A stretch of 18,992 nucleotides of DNA from an uncultured Oscillospiraceae bacterium (GTDB taxonomy: Bacteria > Bacillota > Clostridia > Oscillospirales > Oscillospiraceae): the NCBI GenBank assembly GCA_900754515.1, contig CAAEDD010000190.1, positions 1 through 18,992 on the forward strand, given 5' to 3'. Both the position numbers and the translations under genes were made by a program. Numbering within the stretch: position 1 is the first letter of the stretch; each line of letters opens with the position of its first letter. The notes beneath the pieces are model-generated. The model was not told where the DNA came from. It did no database searches and worked only from the letters and a program-made list of their open reading frames with translations. Positions 7,464-15,479 of this stretch are shown here, piece by piece.

Positions 7464-9599
7464 ATGAACAAAAGATTGATAAAGCCCACAAGGTTGTTGG
7501 CCATGGCACTTATTCTGGTGCTTCTGCTCACGGTGTATCTGGTCTTCCTCTATGATCTTCAGATCGTACAGGGTGAAGAATACTATAACCGCAGCAACGA
7601 GCTGAGCGATGAAGTCCGCACAGTTACCGCCACCCGCGGCAATATCTTTGACCGCTACGGCCGCCTGATGGTGGGCAATACCGAGTGTTATAACCTGAAA
7701 ATCGATACGGATAAGCTCTTTGCAAACGAAGACCCCAACGCCGTCATTCTGGAGCTGGTGGAGATGGTGGAGAGCTTTGGCGACAGTTACACCGACGATC
7801 TTCCCATAACTATGGAACCCCCCTTCGAGTACATCGATGATATGACGGAGATCCAGCGCACCATGTTGGATGCCTATTTCACCGATAAGACCAGAGTAAA
7901 AGAATTCAAGGAGATGGGTATTCCGTCAAATCCCACTGCCGTGGAGCTTATGAGCTATATGCGTACCCGCTATGATATAGACAACAGCTACACCGCCGAG
8001 GAAATGCGTATTATTGCCGGCGTGCGCTATTCCATAAACGTCCGCTATTCCGTCAATACCAGCCCCTACGTTTTTGTGGAAGACGCTGGCATGAAGCTCA
8101 TCTCCTCCATTATGGAGCAAAAACTGGTGGGCATAGACGTGGAGCGGGCTTACGTACGTAAATACAGCACAGAGTATGCCGCCCACATTCTGGGCTACAC
8201 CGGCCTTATGACTCAGGAAGAATATGAACGCTATTCTCTGCTGGACTATGCCAACGACGCCATGGTTGGCAAGGACGGTATAGAATACGCTTTTGAGAGC
8301 TACCTCCATGGTACGGACGGAGAGGTAATAGAGATAAAGAACGCCTCCGGCACAGTGCTGTCCACCGTGTACACCAAAGAGCCTGTGCCCGGCAACCATA
8401 TATACCTCACCATTGACAGCGTCCTCCAGGAGCAGACCGAGCGTATCCTGGCCAGCGGCGTGGAGGCCCTGAAGCGCACCCAGGAGCAGGCCAAGGCCGA
8501 GGCCGCAGGCAGAGGCGAAACTGTGGATCCGGAATTCAAGGACGAGATAACCGGCGCCGCTGCGGTGGTGGTGGACGTGCGCACCGGGGAGCCTTTGGCC
8601 ATGGCCAGCTGGCCCACCTATGACGTATCCACCGTCATTGAAAACTACCAGGAACTGATGGAGACTCCCAATGCTCCGCTCTTCAACCGGGCACTGCTGG
8701 GCACCTACGCCCCCGGCTCCACCTTTAAGCCCTGTACGGCAATCGCTGCTCTCACTCAGGGTATAATCAACACCGAGGACAAGGTAAAATGCGAGGGCGT
8801 TTTCACCAAGTACGCCGCCGACGGCTATGCCCCTGAGTGCTGGATCTGGGCAGAGGGCTATACTCACGAAGAGGAAAACGTCACCTACGCCATCCGTGAC
8901 TCCTGCAACTACTTTTTCTATACCATATCCGATACTCTGGGCGTGGACGCTATGGGTGAAGTGGCACATAGCTTCGGTCTGGGCGTCCCCACCGGAATTG
9001 AGCTGGTAGAGACCACCGGCAATATGTCAAACCGGGCAAATCACGCCGACTACGCCGGTACCGAGTGGCGTATAGGTGATACGCTGCAGGCCGGCATTGG
9101 TCAGGCCGACAGCATTTTCACTCCTCTGCAAATGGCGGAATATTGTGCTACCGTTGCAAACGGCGGCACCCGCTACTCCGCTTCCATCCTTAAATCCATA
9201 CGCAGCTATGATTACTCCGAGAAGCTGTATGAGCGTGAGCCGGAGATACTAAGCACTGTGGAGAGTGCCGACTACAACTGGGCCGCCGTCCACGAGGGCA
9301 TGTACGAAGTGCTTCACGACTGGGCCAACAACGGCAAGAATGTTGAGCACTGGGTGGACTGTGAATGGGAAGTGGCCGGCAAGACCGGTACGGCCCAGAA
9401 GGGTGAAAACATCCAGAATGACGGTCTGTTCATGTGCTACGCCCCCTATGACGATCCGGAAGTGGCTATTTTCGTCGTAGTAGAGCGAGGCGGTGCCGGT
9501 GCTAACGTCCAGTTTATCGCCCGTAATATCATGGATGCCTATATCACCATCCGCGGCTATAGTGATACTTCCGAAGAAGAAATGGCCCTTTTGAAATAA
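7464..9599 (+). CDS. mrdA: Penicillin-binding protein 2 (class B transpeptidase, elongation)
   Basis: A 711-residue class B PBP that cross-links peptidoglycan as the partner of RodA in lateral wall growth. It has a basic N-terminus, one signal-anchor helix (about 11-29) and the dimerisation/pedestal domain opening with TRGNIFDRYGR. The transpeptidase domain contains the three penicillin-binding motifs: STFK with nucleophile Ser419 (419-422), SCN (480-482) and KTG (640-642). The GDTLQAGIGQ...TPLQMAEY segment between the last two is also typical. Length matches Firmicute PbpA/PBP2 proteins (about 700). The ATG at 7464 has AAAGGAG 6 nt upstream; a TTG two codons earlier lies within that site and is rejected. 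Last gene of the operon; no convincing intrinsic terminator follows. The mrdA/pbpA naming is by position and family; SpoVD or PBP2B is excluded by the mreCD context and lack of PASTA domains. Confidence 0.92.
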   Translation: MNKRLIKPTRLLAMALILVLLLTVYLVFLYDLQIVQGEEYYNRSNELSDEVRTVTATRGNIFDRYGRLMVGNTECYNLKIDTDKLFANEDPNAVILELVEMVESFGDSYTDDLPITMEPPFEYIDDMTEIQRTMLDAYFTDKTRVKEFKEMGIPSNPTAVELMSYMRTRYDIDNSYTAEEMRIIAGVRYSINVRYSVNTSPYVFVEDAGMKLISSIMEQKLVGIDVERAYVRKYSTEYAAHILGYTGLMTQEEYERYSLLDYANDAMVGKDGIEYAFESYLHGTDGEVIEIKNASGTVLSTVYTKEPVPGNHIYLTIDSVLQEQTERILASGVEALKRTQEQAKAEAAGRGETVDPEFKDEITGAAAVVVDVRTGEPLAMASWPTYDVSTVIENYQELMETPNAPLFNRALLGTYAPGSTFKPCTAIAALTQGIINTEDKVKCEGVFTKYAADGYAPECWIWAEGYTHEEENVTYAIRDSCNYFFYTISDTLGVDAMGEVAHSFGLGVPTGIELVETTGNMSNRANHADYAGTEWRIGDTLQAGIGQADSIFTPLQMAEYCATVANGGTRYSASILKSIRSYDYSEKLYEREPEILSTVESADYNWAAVHEGMYEVLHDWANNGKNVEHWVDCEWEVAGKTGTAQKGENIQNDGLFMCYAPYDDPEVAIFVVVERGGAGANVQFIARNIMDAYITIRGYSDTSEEEMALLK

Positions 9600-9658
9600 G
9601 CCGCTTATGTTTCCCAAACTCAGATTGTTAATTTCCAGTAAACTGGCAGCAAAAACTC

Positions 9659-9687
9659 TTGCATAAGTTCCGTTTCTTGTTTATAAT
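9659..9687 (+). promoter_or_regulatory. Sigma-A promoter for the methylglyoxal-synthase-like gene
   Basis: TTGCAT (9659-9664), a 17-nt spacer and a perfect TATAAT (9682-9687). The start site would fall near 9694, giving a leader of about 45 nt with GGAG at 9729-9732. This separates the gene from the pbp2 operon. Confidence 0.75.
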
Positions 9688-9738
9688 TAGATGAATGAAT
9701 GAGTTTTGGAATGAATTTGATATGAAATGGAGTAAAGT

Positions 9739-10143
9739 ATGAATATTGCGTTGATGGCACACGACAGGAAAAAGGAGCTGATGGTGCAGTTTTGCATCGC
9801 CTATTGCGGTATTCTGGCTGAACATTCCCTATGTGCGACCCACGTCACCGGCAAACTGGTCTCCGAAGCTACAGGTCTGCCCATCACCCTGTACCTCCAC
9901 GCCGATCAGGGCGGAGCCCAGCAGATTGGTGCCCGCATTTCCTTTAACGAGATAGACTTGGTCTTGTTCTTTTGTGACCCGGCAAATCCCAAGGGCTTTG
10001 ATGATATCAACAAAATAGAGCGTCTCTGCGACCAATACCAGATCCCCTTTGCAACCAACGCCGCCACGGCGGAAGTTCTGGTGCAGGGTCTGCGCCGGGG
10101 CGATCTGGACTGGCGCAATATCGTCAATCCCCAAAAGCGCTGA
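9739..10143 (+). CDS. Methylglyoxal synthase family protein with altered active site
   Basis: A 134-residue cytosolic protein that aligns without gaps to the methylglyoxal synthase fold as I remember B. subtilis MgsA (about 137 residues): IALMAHDRKKELMVQF at the start, EATGL (43-47), GARI, LVLFFCDP (74-81), and PFATNAATAEVLV. MgsA turns dihydroxyacetone phosphate into methylglyoxal and phosphate. His8, Asp9, Lys12, Thr34 and Asp80 are kept, but the GGDQQ catalytic loop reads GGAQQ, with Ala60 in place of the catalytic aspartate (E. coli Asp71). The phosphate-binding TGTTG reads THVTG, SGP before the loop reads HAD, and the PHxPD segment reads GFDDI, losing the active-site His and the second Asp. 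The family is sure; synthase activity is doubtful. It has its own promoter and terminator. I leave the symbol blank because mgsA would imply the enzyme. Confidence 0.85.
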   Translation: MNIALMAHDRKKELMVQFCIAYCGILAEHSLCATHVTGKLVSEATGLPITLYLHADQGGAQQIGARISFNEIDLVLFFCDPANPKGFDDINKIERLCDQYQIPFATNAATAEVLVQGLRRGDLDWRNIVNPQKR

Positions 10144-10196
10144 ACCTGAATACAATAGGGCCTTGCCCCAAAGTCTGCCAATGTTCGGCAGTCTGT

Positions 10197-10237
10197 CACT
10201 GGCGCAGCTGTGCTGCGCCAGTGTTTTGTCCCTTTTC
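10197..10237 (+). terminator. Strong Rho-independent terminator after the mgsA-like gene
   Basis: A perfect 12-bp GC-rich stem (10197-10208 with 10212-10223) closed by a 3-nt TGT loop, followed by TTTTG and further T-runs. It insulates the gene from the hisS promoter about 25 nt downstream. Confidence 0.9.
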
Positions 10238-10259
10238 CCCTTTTTTTCTCCCCACGCTA

Positions 10260-10286
10260 TTGACAAAAGGGATATCCTGGTATACT
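10260..10286 (+). promoter_or_regulatory. Promoter for hisS-aspS
   Basis: A perfect TTGACA (10260-10265) is followed after a short 15-nt spacer by TATACT (10281-10286), preceded by TGG, which makes an extended -10. A TATAAT at 10287-10292 is an alternative -10, but its 21-nt spacing is too long. The leader would be about 38 nt, too short for a T-box riboswitch. Confidence 0.6.
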
Positions 10287-10330
10287 TATAATACTGTTGA
10301 TGTTATTGTCACTGAAAGGAATTTGGATAC

Positions 10331-11686
10331 ATGGCAAAGGTATCACCCCGTACACTCTCCGGCTTTATGGAATTGCTGCCGGACTCTCAGATGAAAATGG
10401 AGCGGATGATGGAAGTCCTGCGCCAGAGCTACGGCGTATACGGCTTCACCCCTCTGGACACCCCTGTCATCGAATCGGCAGAAGTTCTGCTGGCAAAGGG
10501 CGGCGGCGAGACTGAAAAGCAGATATACCGCTTTTCAAAGGGCGACAGCGACCTGGCTCTCCGCTTTGATTTGACCGTACCCCTGGCAAAATATGTGGCT
10601 GCTCATTATGGCGAGTTGACTTTCCCCTTCCGCCGCTATCAGATAGGCAAAGTTTACCGCGGCGAGAGAGCCCAGCGAGGCCGCTTCAGGGAATTTTATC
10701 AGGCCGACATAGACATCATCGGCGACGGCAAACTGGACATTATAAACGAGGCGGAGATCCCCGCCATAATCTATAACACCTTCACCAAGCTGGGCATCAG
10801 CAAGTTCAAGATAAAGGTAAACAACCGCAAGCTTCTAAACGGCTTTTACTCTATGAACGGCATGAGTGAAAAGTCGGGAGAGATTATGCGTACCGTGGAC
10901 AAGCTGGACAAGATAGGTTCGGAAAAAGTGCGTCAGCTTCTTATCGACGATGTGAAGATGCTGCCCTGCAAGGCGGAGAACGTACTGGACTTCATGGCCA
11001 TCAAGGGCAGCAACAGCGAGGTCATATCAGCCCTTGAGCGTTTCCGCGGCATGGATGAGACCTTTGATACGGGTCTTGATGAACTGAAAACCGTGGCCCG
11101 CTACCTCTCCGACTTTGGAGTCCCGGAGGAGAATTTTGCCATAGATCTTACCATAGCCCGTGGCCTGGACTACTACACTGGCACCGTCTACGAGACGGAG
11201 ATGACCGAGCATCCGGAAATAGGCTCCGTCTGCTCCGGCGGCCGCTATGACAATCTGGCGGAATACTATACGGATAAACAGCTGCCCGGCGTTGGCATTT
11301 CCATCGGTCTCACCCGGCTTTTCTATGTTCTGGGCGAGCAGGGTCTTTTGTCCGATGAGCTTATCACCGCCCCCTGTGACGCTCTGGTCATCCCCATGAC
11401 CGAGGACCTGGGCTATGCCATCTCTGCCGCTACCGCTCTGCGCCAGGCCGGTGTGCGCACCCAGCTCTACTGTGAGAAGAAGAAGTTCAAAGCCAAAATG
11501 AGCTATGCCGACAAGCTCTCCATCCCCTTTGTGGTGCTGGTAGGCGAGGATGAAATAAATGAAGGTCTGCTGTCCGTTAAGGATATGGGCAGCGGCGAGC
11601 AGGTGAAGCTCAGCCCCCAGGCAGCGGCAGAGCATATATCCGCTGCCGTAACTGCACGCAACAGCGGCGCCGTCATCAAAGAATAA
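10331..11686 (+). CDS. hisS: Histidyl-tRNA synthetase
   Basis: A 451-residue class II synthetase charging tRNA-His. The N-terminal catalytic core has motif 2 RGERAQRGRFREFYQADIDI (110-129), the HisA motif RGLDYYTG (277-284), and a GVGISIGLTRL motif 3 region. The C-terminal anticodon-binding domain begins near DALVIPM. The block that in the common bacterial HisRS reads LRPEGT here reads LRFDLTVP (77-84), and motif 2 ends in FYQADIDIIG; both are closer to the archaeal/eukaryotic-like HisRS branch. The start ATG has AAAGGA 11 nt upstream. It shares a transcript with aspS, 26 nt downstream, as in many Firmicutes. A HisZ regulatory paralogue is unlikely, as all catalytic motifs are present. Confidence 0.95.
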   Translation: MAKVSPRTLSGFMELLPDSQMKMERMMEVLRQSYGVYGFTPLDTPVIESAEVLLAKGGGETEKQIYRFSKGDSDLALRFDLTVPLAKYVAAHYGELTFPFRRYQIGKVYRGERAQRGRFREFYQADIDIIGDGKLDIINEAEIPAIIYNTFTKLGISKFKIKVNNRKLLNGFYSMNGMSEKSGEIMRTVDKLDKIGSEKVRQLLIDDVKMLPCKAENVLDFMAIKGSNSEVISALERFRGMDETFDTGLDELKTVARYLSDFGVPEENFAIDLTIARGLDYYTGTVYETEMTEHPEIGSVCSGGRYDNLAEYYTDKQLPGVGISIGLTRLFYVLGEQGLLSDELITAPCDALVIPMTEDLGYAISAATALRQAGVRTQLYCEKKKFKAKMSYADKLSIPFVVLVGEDEINEGLLSVKDMGSGEQVKLSPQAAAEHISAAVTARNSGAVIKE

Positions 11687-11712
11687 ACCGGGAAAAGTGA
11701 GGAGACTGGAAA

Positions 11713-13494
11713 ATGACACAGAACCGTACACATACCTGCAATGAACTGCGTATTGAGAATGTTGGTGAAAAGGTCCGCATAGTTGGCTGGATGGAGAACG
11801 TCCGTGAGGTGGGCAGCAACTTCGCCTTTGTGGTAGTCCGTGACTTTTACGGCACCACCCAGGTGGTCATTGAGGACGAGAAACTCATGGCTCAGGTCAA
11901 GGGCATAAACAAGGAATCCACCATCGCCGTTGACGGCGTTGTTCGTGAGAGAGCCAGCAAGAACCCCAAGCAGGCCACCGGCGACATTGAAGTGGTTCCG
12001 GAAAAGATCGAAGTTCTGGGTAAGTGCCGCTATAATGAGTTGCCCTTTGAGATCAACCGCAGCCGTGAAGCCGACGAGACTCAGCGCCTGCGCTACCGCT
12101 ATCTGGATTTGAGAAACCCCGCCGTAAAGCAGAATATCATTCTCCGCTGCAATGTGGTGGCCGCCCTGCGCCAGGCGATGACCGAGCACGGCTTTTTGGA
12201 GATAACCACCCCCATACTCACCGCCTCCTCCCCTGAAGGAGCCAGAGACTACCTGGTGCCCGCCAGAAAGCATCCCGGCAAGTTCTATGCCCTGCCCCAG
12301 GCTCCCCAGCAGTTCAAGCAGCTGCTGATGACCGCAGGCTTTGACCGCTACTTCCAGATAGCCCCCTGCTTCAGAGATGAGGATGCCAGAGGCGACCGCT
12401 CTCCCGGCGAATTCTATCAGCTGGACATGGAGATGGCCTTTGCCGACCAGGACGATGTGTTTGAAGTTCTGGAAGATGTGCTGCCTCCCATCTTCGCCAA
12501 GTTCGGCACCTACAACGTAGCCTCCTCCGCTCCCTTCCGCCGTATTCCCTACCTGGAGGCTATGGACAAGTACGGCTCCGATAAGCCGGATCTGCGCATA
12601 GACCTCACCGTTCAGGATATCACAGCTCTGGTCCAGGGCGTGGACTTCGCCCCCTTTGCTCAGGGGAATACCGTCAAGGCCATAGTGGTCAGCGACTGCG
12701 CCCTGACCCGGAAGAATATAGACAAACTCTGCGCCGACGTGGAAGTACAGGCAGGCTTCAAGCCTTATTGGTTCAAGCTGGACGAGAACGGTGAGCTGGC
12801 CGGCGGCATAGCCAAGTTCCTTGCTGACCGCAAGGAGCAGGTTGTCAATGCCCTGGAGCTGAAGCCGGGCTGCCTGGTTGGCGTGGCCGCAGGCAGCAAG
12901 GAGGCCGCTCAGAAGACCGCCGGCGTCATGCGTAAGATGTTGGGCGCTGCATGCCCCAACCATATGGACAAGGAGCGCTACGAGTTCTGCTGGATAGTCG
13001 ACTTCCCCATGTACGAGATAGGCGAGGAGAGCGGCGAGCTGGAGTTCTGCCACAATCCCTTCTCCATGCCCTCCGGCGGCCTGGATGTGCTGCTGAAGGC
13101 GGAGCGGGGTGAGATAGACCCCCTGAGCATTACCGCCGACCAGTACGACCTGGTGTGCAACGGTGTGGAACTCAGCTCTGGTGCCGTGCGTAACCACGAC
13201 CCCGAGATAATGATAAAGGCTTTTGAGATGGTGCGTCTTGGCGAGGAGGACGTGAAGAAGAAGTTCCCCGCCATGTACAACGCCTTCTGCTACGGTGCTC
13301 CCCCTCATGCGGGTATTGCCCCCGGTGTAGACCGCATGGTCATGCTTCTCTCCGGTGAGGAGAGCATCAGGGAAGTCATCCCCTTCCCCATGAACAAGAA
13401 CGCTCAGGACATTATGATGGGCGCTCCCTCCACCGTGGAGCAGAAGCAGCTGGACGAGCTGCACATCGCCATCGTTGGTGAGACAGAGGAATAA
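11713..13494 (+). CDS. aspS: Aspartyl-tRNA synthetase (bacterial type)
   Basis: A 593-residue class II synthetase. The order is an OB-fold anticodon-binding domain (1-105, with VRIVGWMENVREVGSNFAF), the catalytic core with motif 2 FRDEDARGDRSPGEFYQLD (220-238, Arg221 positioned for ATP), a GAD-type insertion between about 290 and 420 that marks the bacterial form, and motif 3 GIAPGVDRM with Arg541. The motif 2 tail SPGEFYQLD and the NPFSMPSGG segment resemble the alphaproteobacterial AspRS branch more than the Bacillus/E. coli branch (RQPEFTQID and HHPFT). GAGGAG lies about 10 nt before the ATG. Second gene of the hisS-aspS operon, followed by an inverted repeat. Whether the enzyme also charges tRNA-Asn cannot be read from sequence alone. 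Confidence 0.95.
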   Translation: MTQNRTHTCNELRIENVGEKVRIVGWMENVREVGSNFAFVVVRDFYGTTQVVIEDEKLMAQVKGINKESTIAVDGVVRERASKNPKQATGDIEVVPEKIEVLGKCRYNELPFEINRSREADETQRLRYRYLDLRNPAVKQNIILRCNVVAALRQAMTEHGFLEITTPILTASSPEGARDYLVPARKHPGKFYALPQAPQQFKQLLMTAGFDRYFQIAPCFRDEDARGDRSPGEFYQLDMEMAFADQDDVFEVLEDVLPPIFAKFGTYNVASSAPFRRIPYLEAMDKYGSDKPDLRIDLTVQDITALVQGVDFAPFAQGNTVKAIVVSDCALTRKNIDKLCADVEVQAGFKPYWFKLDENGELAGGIAKFLADRKEQVVNALELKPGCLVGVAAGSKEAAQKTAGVMRKMLGAACPNHMDKERYEFCWIVDFPMYEIGEESGELEFCHNPFSMPSGGLDVLLKAERGEIDPLSITADQYDLVCNGVELSSGAVRNHDPEIMIKAFEMVRLGEEDVKKKFPAMYNAFCYGAPPHAGIAPGVDRMVMLLSGEESIREVIPFPMNKNAQDIMMGAPSTVEQKQLDELHIAIVGETEE

Positions 13495-13507
13495 TCGGAA
13501 AGTTCCG

Positions 13508-13532
13508 GCCGGAGGGCTGTATGCCCTCCGGT
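13508..13532 (+). terminator. Hairpin after aspS, probable terminator
   Basis: CCGGAGGGC (13509-13517) and GCCCTCCGG (13523-13531) form a perfect 9-bp stem around a 5-nt loop TGTAT, with one more wobble pair outside. The tail is only moderately T-rich (TCGTTATAT), so termination may be incomplete. A weaker related-looking string, GGGAGGC-TTTAT-GCCT, occurs at 13791-13805. Confidence 0.6.
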
Positions 13533-13670
13533 CGTTATATAACAGAAGACAAAGTCTTATGTTATAAATCTTGCTCTCCGCTGCGTATGGACAAACTCAA
13601 TATTCTTAGCCGCGTCGGAGACTCCCGTGGAGCTTCCTCCACTTCTCATATATTCCGTTCTTTCTCTTTA

Positions 13671-13707
13671 TCCGGATCAAACCTGCATACGTCGGGCTCT
13701 GATCCGG
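13671..13707 (+). repeat. Intergenic repeat copy A (upstream of comM)
   Basis: The core CCGG...AACC.GCATA..TCGGG....GATCC (13672-13705) matches the reverse complement of 18089-18121 at about 70 percent of positions with one gap. The core itself ends in an inverted repeat, CCGGATCA and TGATCCGG. Similarity may extend to about 13786 (shared GAAGCG and ATAAAAAC at matching spacing). Confidence 0.5.
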
Positions 13708-13843
13708 TAGAAGCGGAAAAGCGTTTTCTGCGACGCACATACCGCCGTGGGAAGCGATCGTAATTATTTCCCACTTCGTATAAAAACTCCGGGAGGCTTT
13801 ATGCCTGATTGAATCAAATCCGTCTGTATTAGGAGTGAGGCTC

Positions 13844-15358
13844 ATGTTTTCCAAAATAAACAGCCTGGGTGTCAGCGGCGTGGGAGGCTATGAGGTCGCC
13901 GTGGAGGTATACATCTCCAACGGTCTGCCCGCCTTTGACATCGTAGGCCTGCCTGATGCAGCGGTAAAGGAGGCTAGGGAGAGGGTCCGGGCCGCCATAA
14001 AGAACAACGGCTTTCGCTTTCCCGTCAGCCGCCTCACCATAAATCTGGCTCCGGCGGACAAGAAAAAAGTCGGCACGGTTTACGATCTGCCTATACTCAT
14101 GGGCATACTCTCCGCCTCAGGAGAGCTGGAAAAGCCAAAAGAGGACTGCGCCTTTTTCGGGGAACTGTCCCTTTTGGGGGAGCTTCGCCCCGTAGCCGGT
14201 GCCCTGCCCATGGCCATTGCCGCCATGCGTTCGGGAATAAAGGAGCTGTATGTTCCCGCCGCCAATGCTGCTGAAGCCGCCTTTGCCCAGAACATCACCG
14301 TGTATCCGGTGGAGAGCGTAGCTCAGCTTATCCGACATTTAAGAGGTGAGGAGAAGTTGTCCCCCGCCGCTCCTCCGGATCTTGAAAAGCTGGGCGCTAC
14401 TGCCTTGGACTTTTCAGATGTGAAAGGTCAGGAAAATGTGAAGCGGGCCCTGGAGATAGCCGCCGCCGGAGGTCACAACATACTCATTGTTGGGCCGCCG
14501 GGTGCTGGCAAATCCATGATGGCAAAACGTCTGCCAACTATTTTGCCTGACATGAGCCGGGAAGAGATGATAGAGTCCACGGAGATACACTCCGTGGCCG
14601 GGCTTACCAATCCAAAAGAGCCTATAGTCTGCCGCCGTCCCTTCCGTTCCCCCCATCACACCGTGTCCGCCATCGCCTTGTCCGGAGGCGGCAGTTCTCC
14701 CCGGCCGGGAGAAATAAGCTTGGCCCACAATGGGGTACTGTTTTTGGATGAGCTGCCGGAGTTTTCCAGGGAAGCCCTGGAGGTGCTGCGTCAACCTTTG
14801 GAGGATGGTCAGGTCACCGTATCCAGAGTGGCAGGCTCCGTGACTTTCCCAAGCCGTTTTATGCTGGTGTGCGCCATGAACCCCTGCAAATGCGGCTGGT
14901 ACGGCCACCCCTCCGGTCGCTGCCGCTGCACCGAAAGCGAGCTGCGCCGCTATCACAGCCGTATTTCAGGCCCCCTGCTGGACAGGATAGATTTGATAGT
15001 GGAAGTTCCGGCCCTGGATTATCAGGAGCTTAAGAGCCGCAGCCCCAGCGAGTCCTCCGCCCGGATAAAGGAACGGGTGGATGCCGCCCGTGAAATACAG
15101 CGCCGCCGTTACGGCAGCGGAGCCATGTGCAACGCCCTCATAGGCAGCCGAGAACTCAGGGATTTCTGTACTCTGGAGGGTGAGAGCGAGGCTCTGATGA
15201 AGGCGGCTTTTGACAGTATGGATCTCTCCGCCAGAAGCTATGACCGTATACTTCGAGTGGCCCGTACCATCGCCGACCTGGCAGGCAGCGAAGCTATAGA
15301 GCCGGAGCATGTTGCCGAGGCGGTGCAGTACCGCACCTATGATTTCAGGGATAACTGA
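13844..15358 (+). CDS. comM: ComM/YifB-family AAA+ ATPase (Mg-chelatase-like)
   Basis: A 504-residue protein of the YifB/ComM family. ComM is a hexameric helicase that promotes branch migration during natural transformation in Gram-negative bacteria; in Firmicutes the homologue is usually annotated only as Mg-chelatase-like, so that role is inferred. Domains: an N-terminal Lon-S5-like ChlI domain (1-170, starting SLGVSGVGGYEVAVEV and GLPDAAVKEARERVRAAI), the AAA+ core with Walker A GPPGAGKS (217-224) and Walker B VLFLDELPEF (298-307), the HHTVS segment, a Cys-rich loop (Cys343, 348, 350, 360, 362) typical of the family, and a C-terminal lid. The ATG at 13844 has AGGAG 8 nt upstream; an in-frame GTG at 13835 overlaps that site and is rejected. 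Convergent with rodA. Confidence 0.92.
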   Translation: MFSKINSLGVSGVGGYEVAVEVYISNGLPAFDIVGLPDAAVKEARERVRAAIKNNGFRFPVSRLTINLAPADKKKVGTVYDLPILMGILSASGELEKPKEDCAFFGELSLLGELRPVAGALPMAIAAMRSGIKELYVPAANAAEAAFAQNITVYPVESVAQLIRHLRGEEKLSPAAPPDLEKLGATALDFSDVKGQENVKRALEIAAAGGHNILIVGPPGAGKSMMAKRLPTILPDMSREEMIESTEIHSVAGLTNPKEPIVCRRPFRSPHHTVSAIALSGGGSSPRPGEISLAHNGVLFLDELPEFSREALEVLRQPLEDGQVTVSRVAGSVTFPSRFMLVCAMNPCKCGWYGHPSGRCRCTESELRRYHSRISGPLLDRIDLIVEVPALDYQELKSRSPSESSARIKERVDAAREIQRRRYGSGAMCNALIGSRELRDFCTLEGESEALMKAAFDSMDLSARSYDRILRVARTIADLAGSEAIEPEHVAEAVQYRTYDFRDN

Positions 15359-15479
15359 CCCCCACCCCAGTCTGGTTCCCGGATGCCTCTGGACAATTAG
15401 GCCGCAGCAACTCCTGGCTCCGGGGCGTCCTCTGGCCATCCCTCCGTATACTGATCGGCTTATTCCTAAAAGTTTTGAA

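Larger units (their letters stand above)
13495..13843. other. 349-nt non-coding gap between aspS and comM, rich in inverted repeats
   Basis: No credible gene is present; the short frames on both strands have low-quality composition. Structure is dense: the aspS hairpin; TATAACA-x-AAGAC / GTCTT-x-TGTTATA (13538-13566, 7+5 bp with one mismatch); GTGGAG/CTCCAC (13627-13642); CCGGATCA/TGATCCGG (13672-13679 and 13700-13707); GCGGAAAA/TTTTCTGC (one wobble pair, starting about 13713); and GTGGGAA/TTCCCAC (13747-13753 and 13768-13774). No clear promoter for comM is visible apart from a lone TATAAA at 13779-13784. It may hold an unrecognised small RNA or a degenerate repeat. Confidence 0.6.

Noticed and set aside
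7926..8969. 347-codon minus-strand frame inside pbp2, and a similar 311-codon frame (4576-5511) inside the U32 gene
   Set aside because: Antisense to genes with intact catalytic motifs; composition is that of a mirrored frame.
11503..13464. 653-codon open frame on the minus strand opposite aspS
   Set aside because: It lies fully antisense to an intact AspRS and the end of HisRS, has low-complexity His/Gly/Val/Leu-rich composition typical of antisense frames in GC-biased genes, and shows no recognisable domain.
13521..13854. Short frames on both strands of the aspS-comM gap (80 codons at 13521-13763 plus; 82 codons at 13606-13854 minus)
   Set aside because: They overlap each other, run across several inverted repeats, have no ribosome binding site suited to them and no protein-like pattern. 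The minus frame also starts inside comM.
15359..15479. Possible third copy of the A/B repeat near TTTTGAACC...GATCC (15473-15507)
   Set aside because: Only the short strings TTTGAACC and GATCC match; the rest is explained by the comM/rodA terminator stem.
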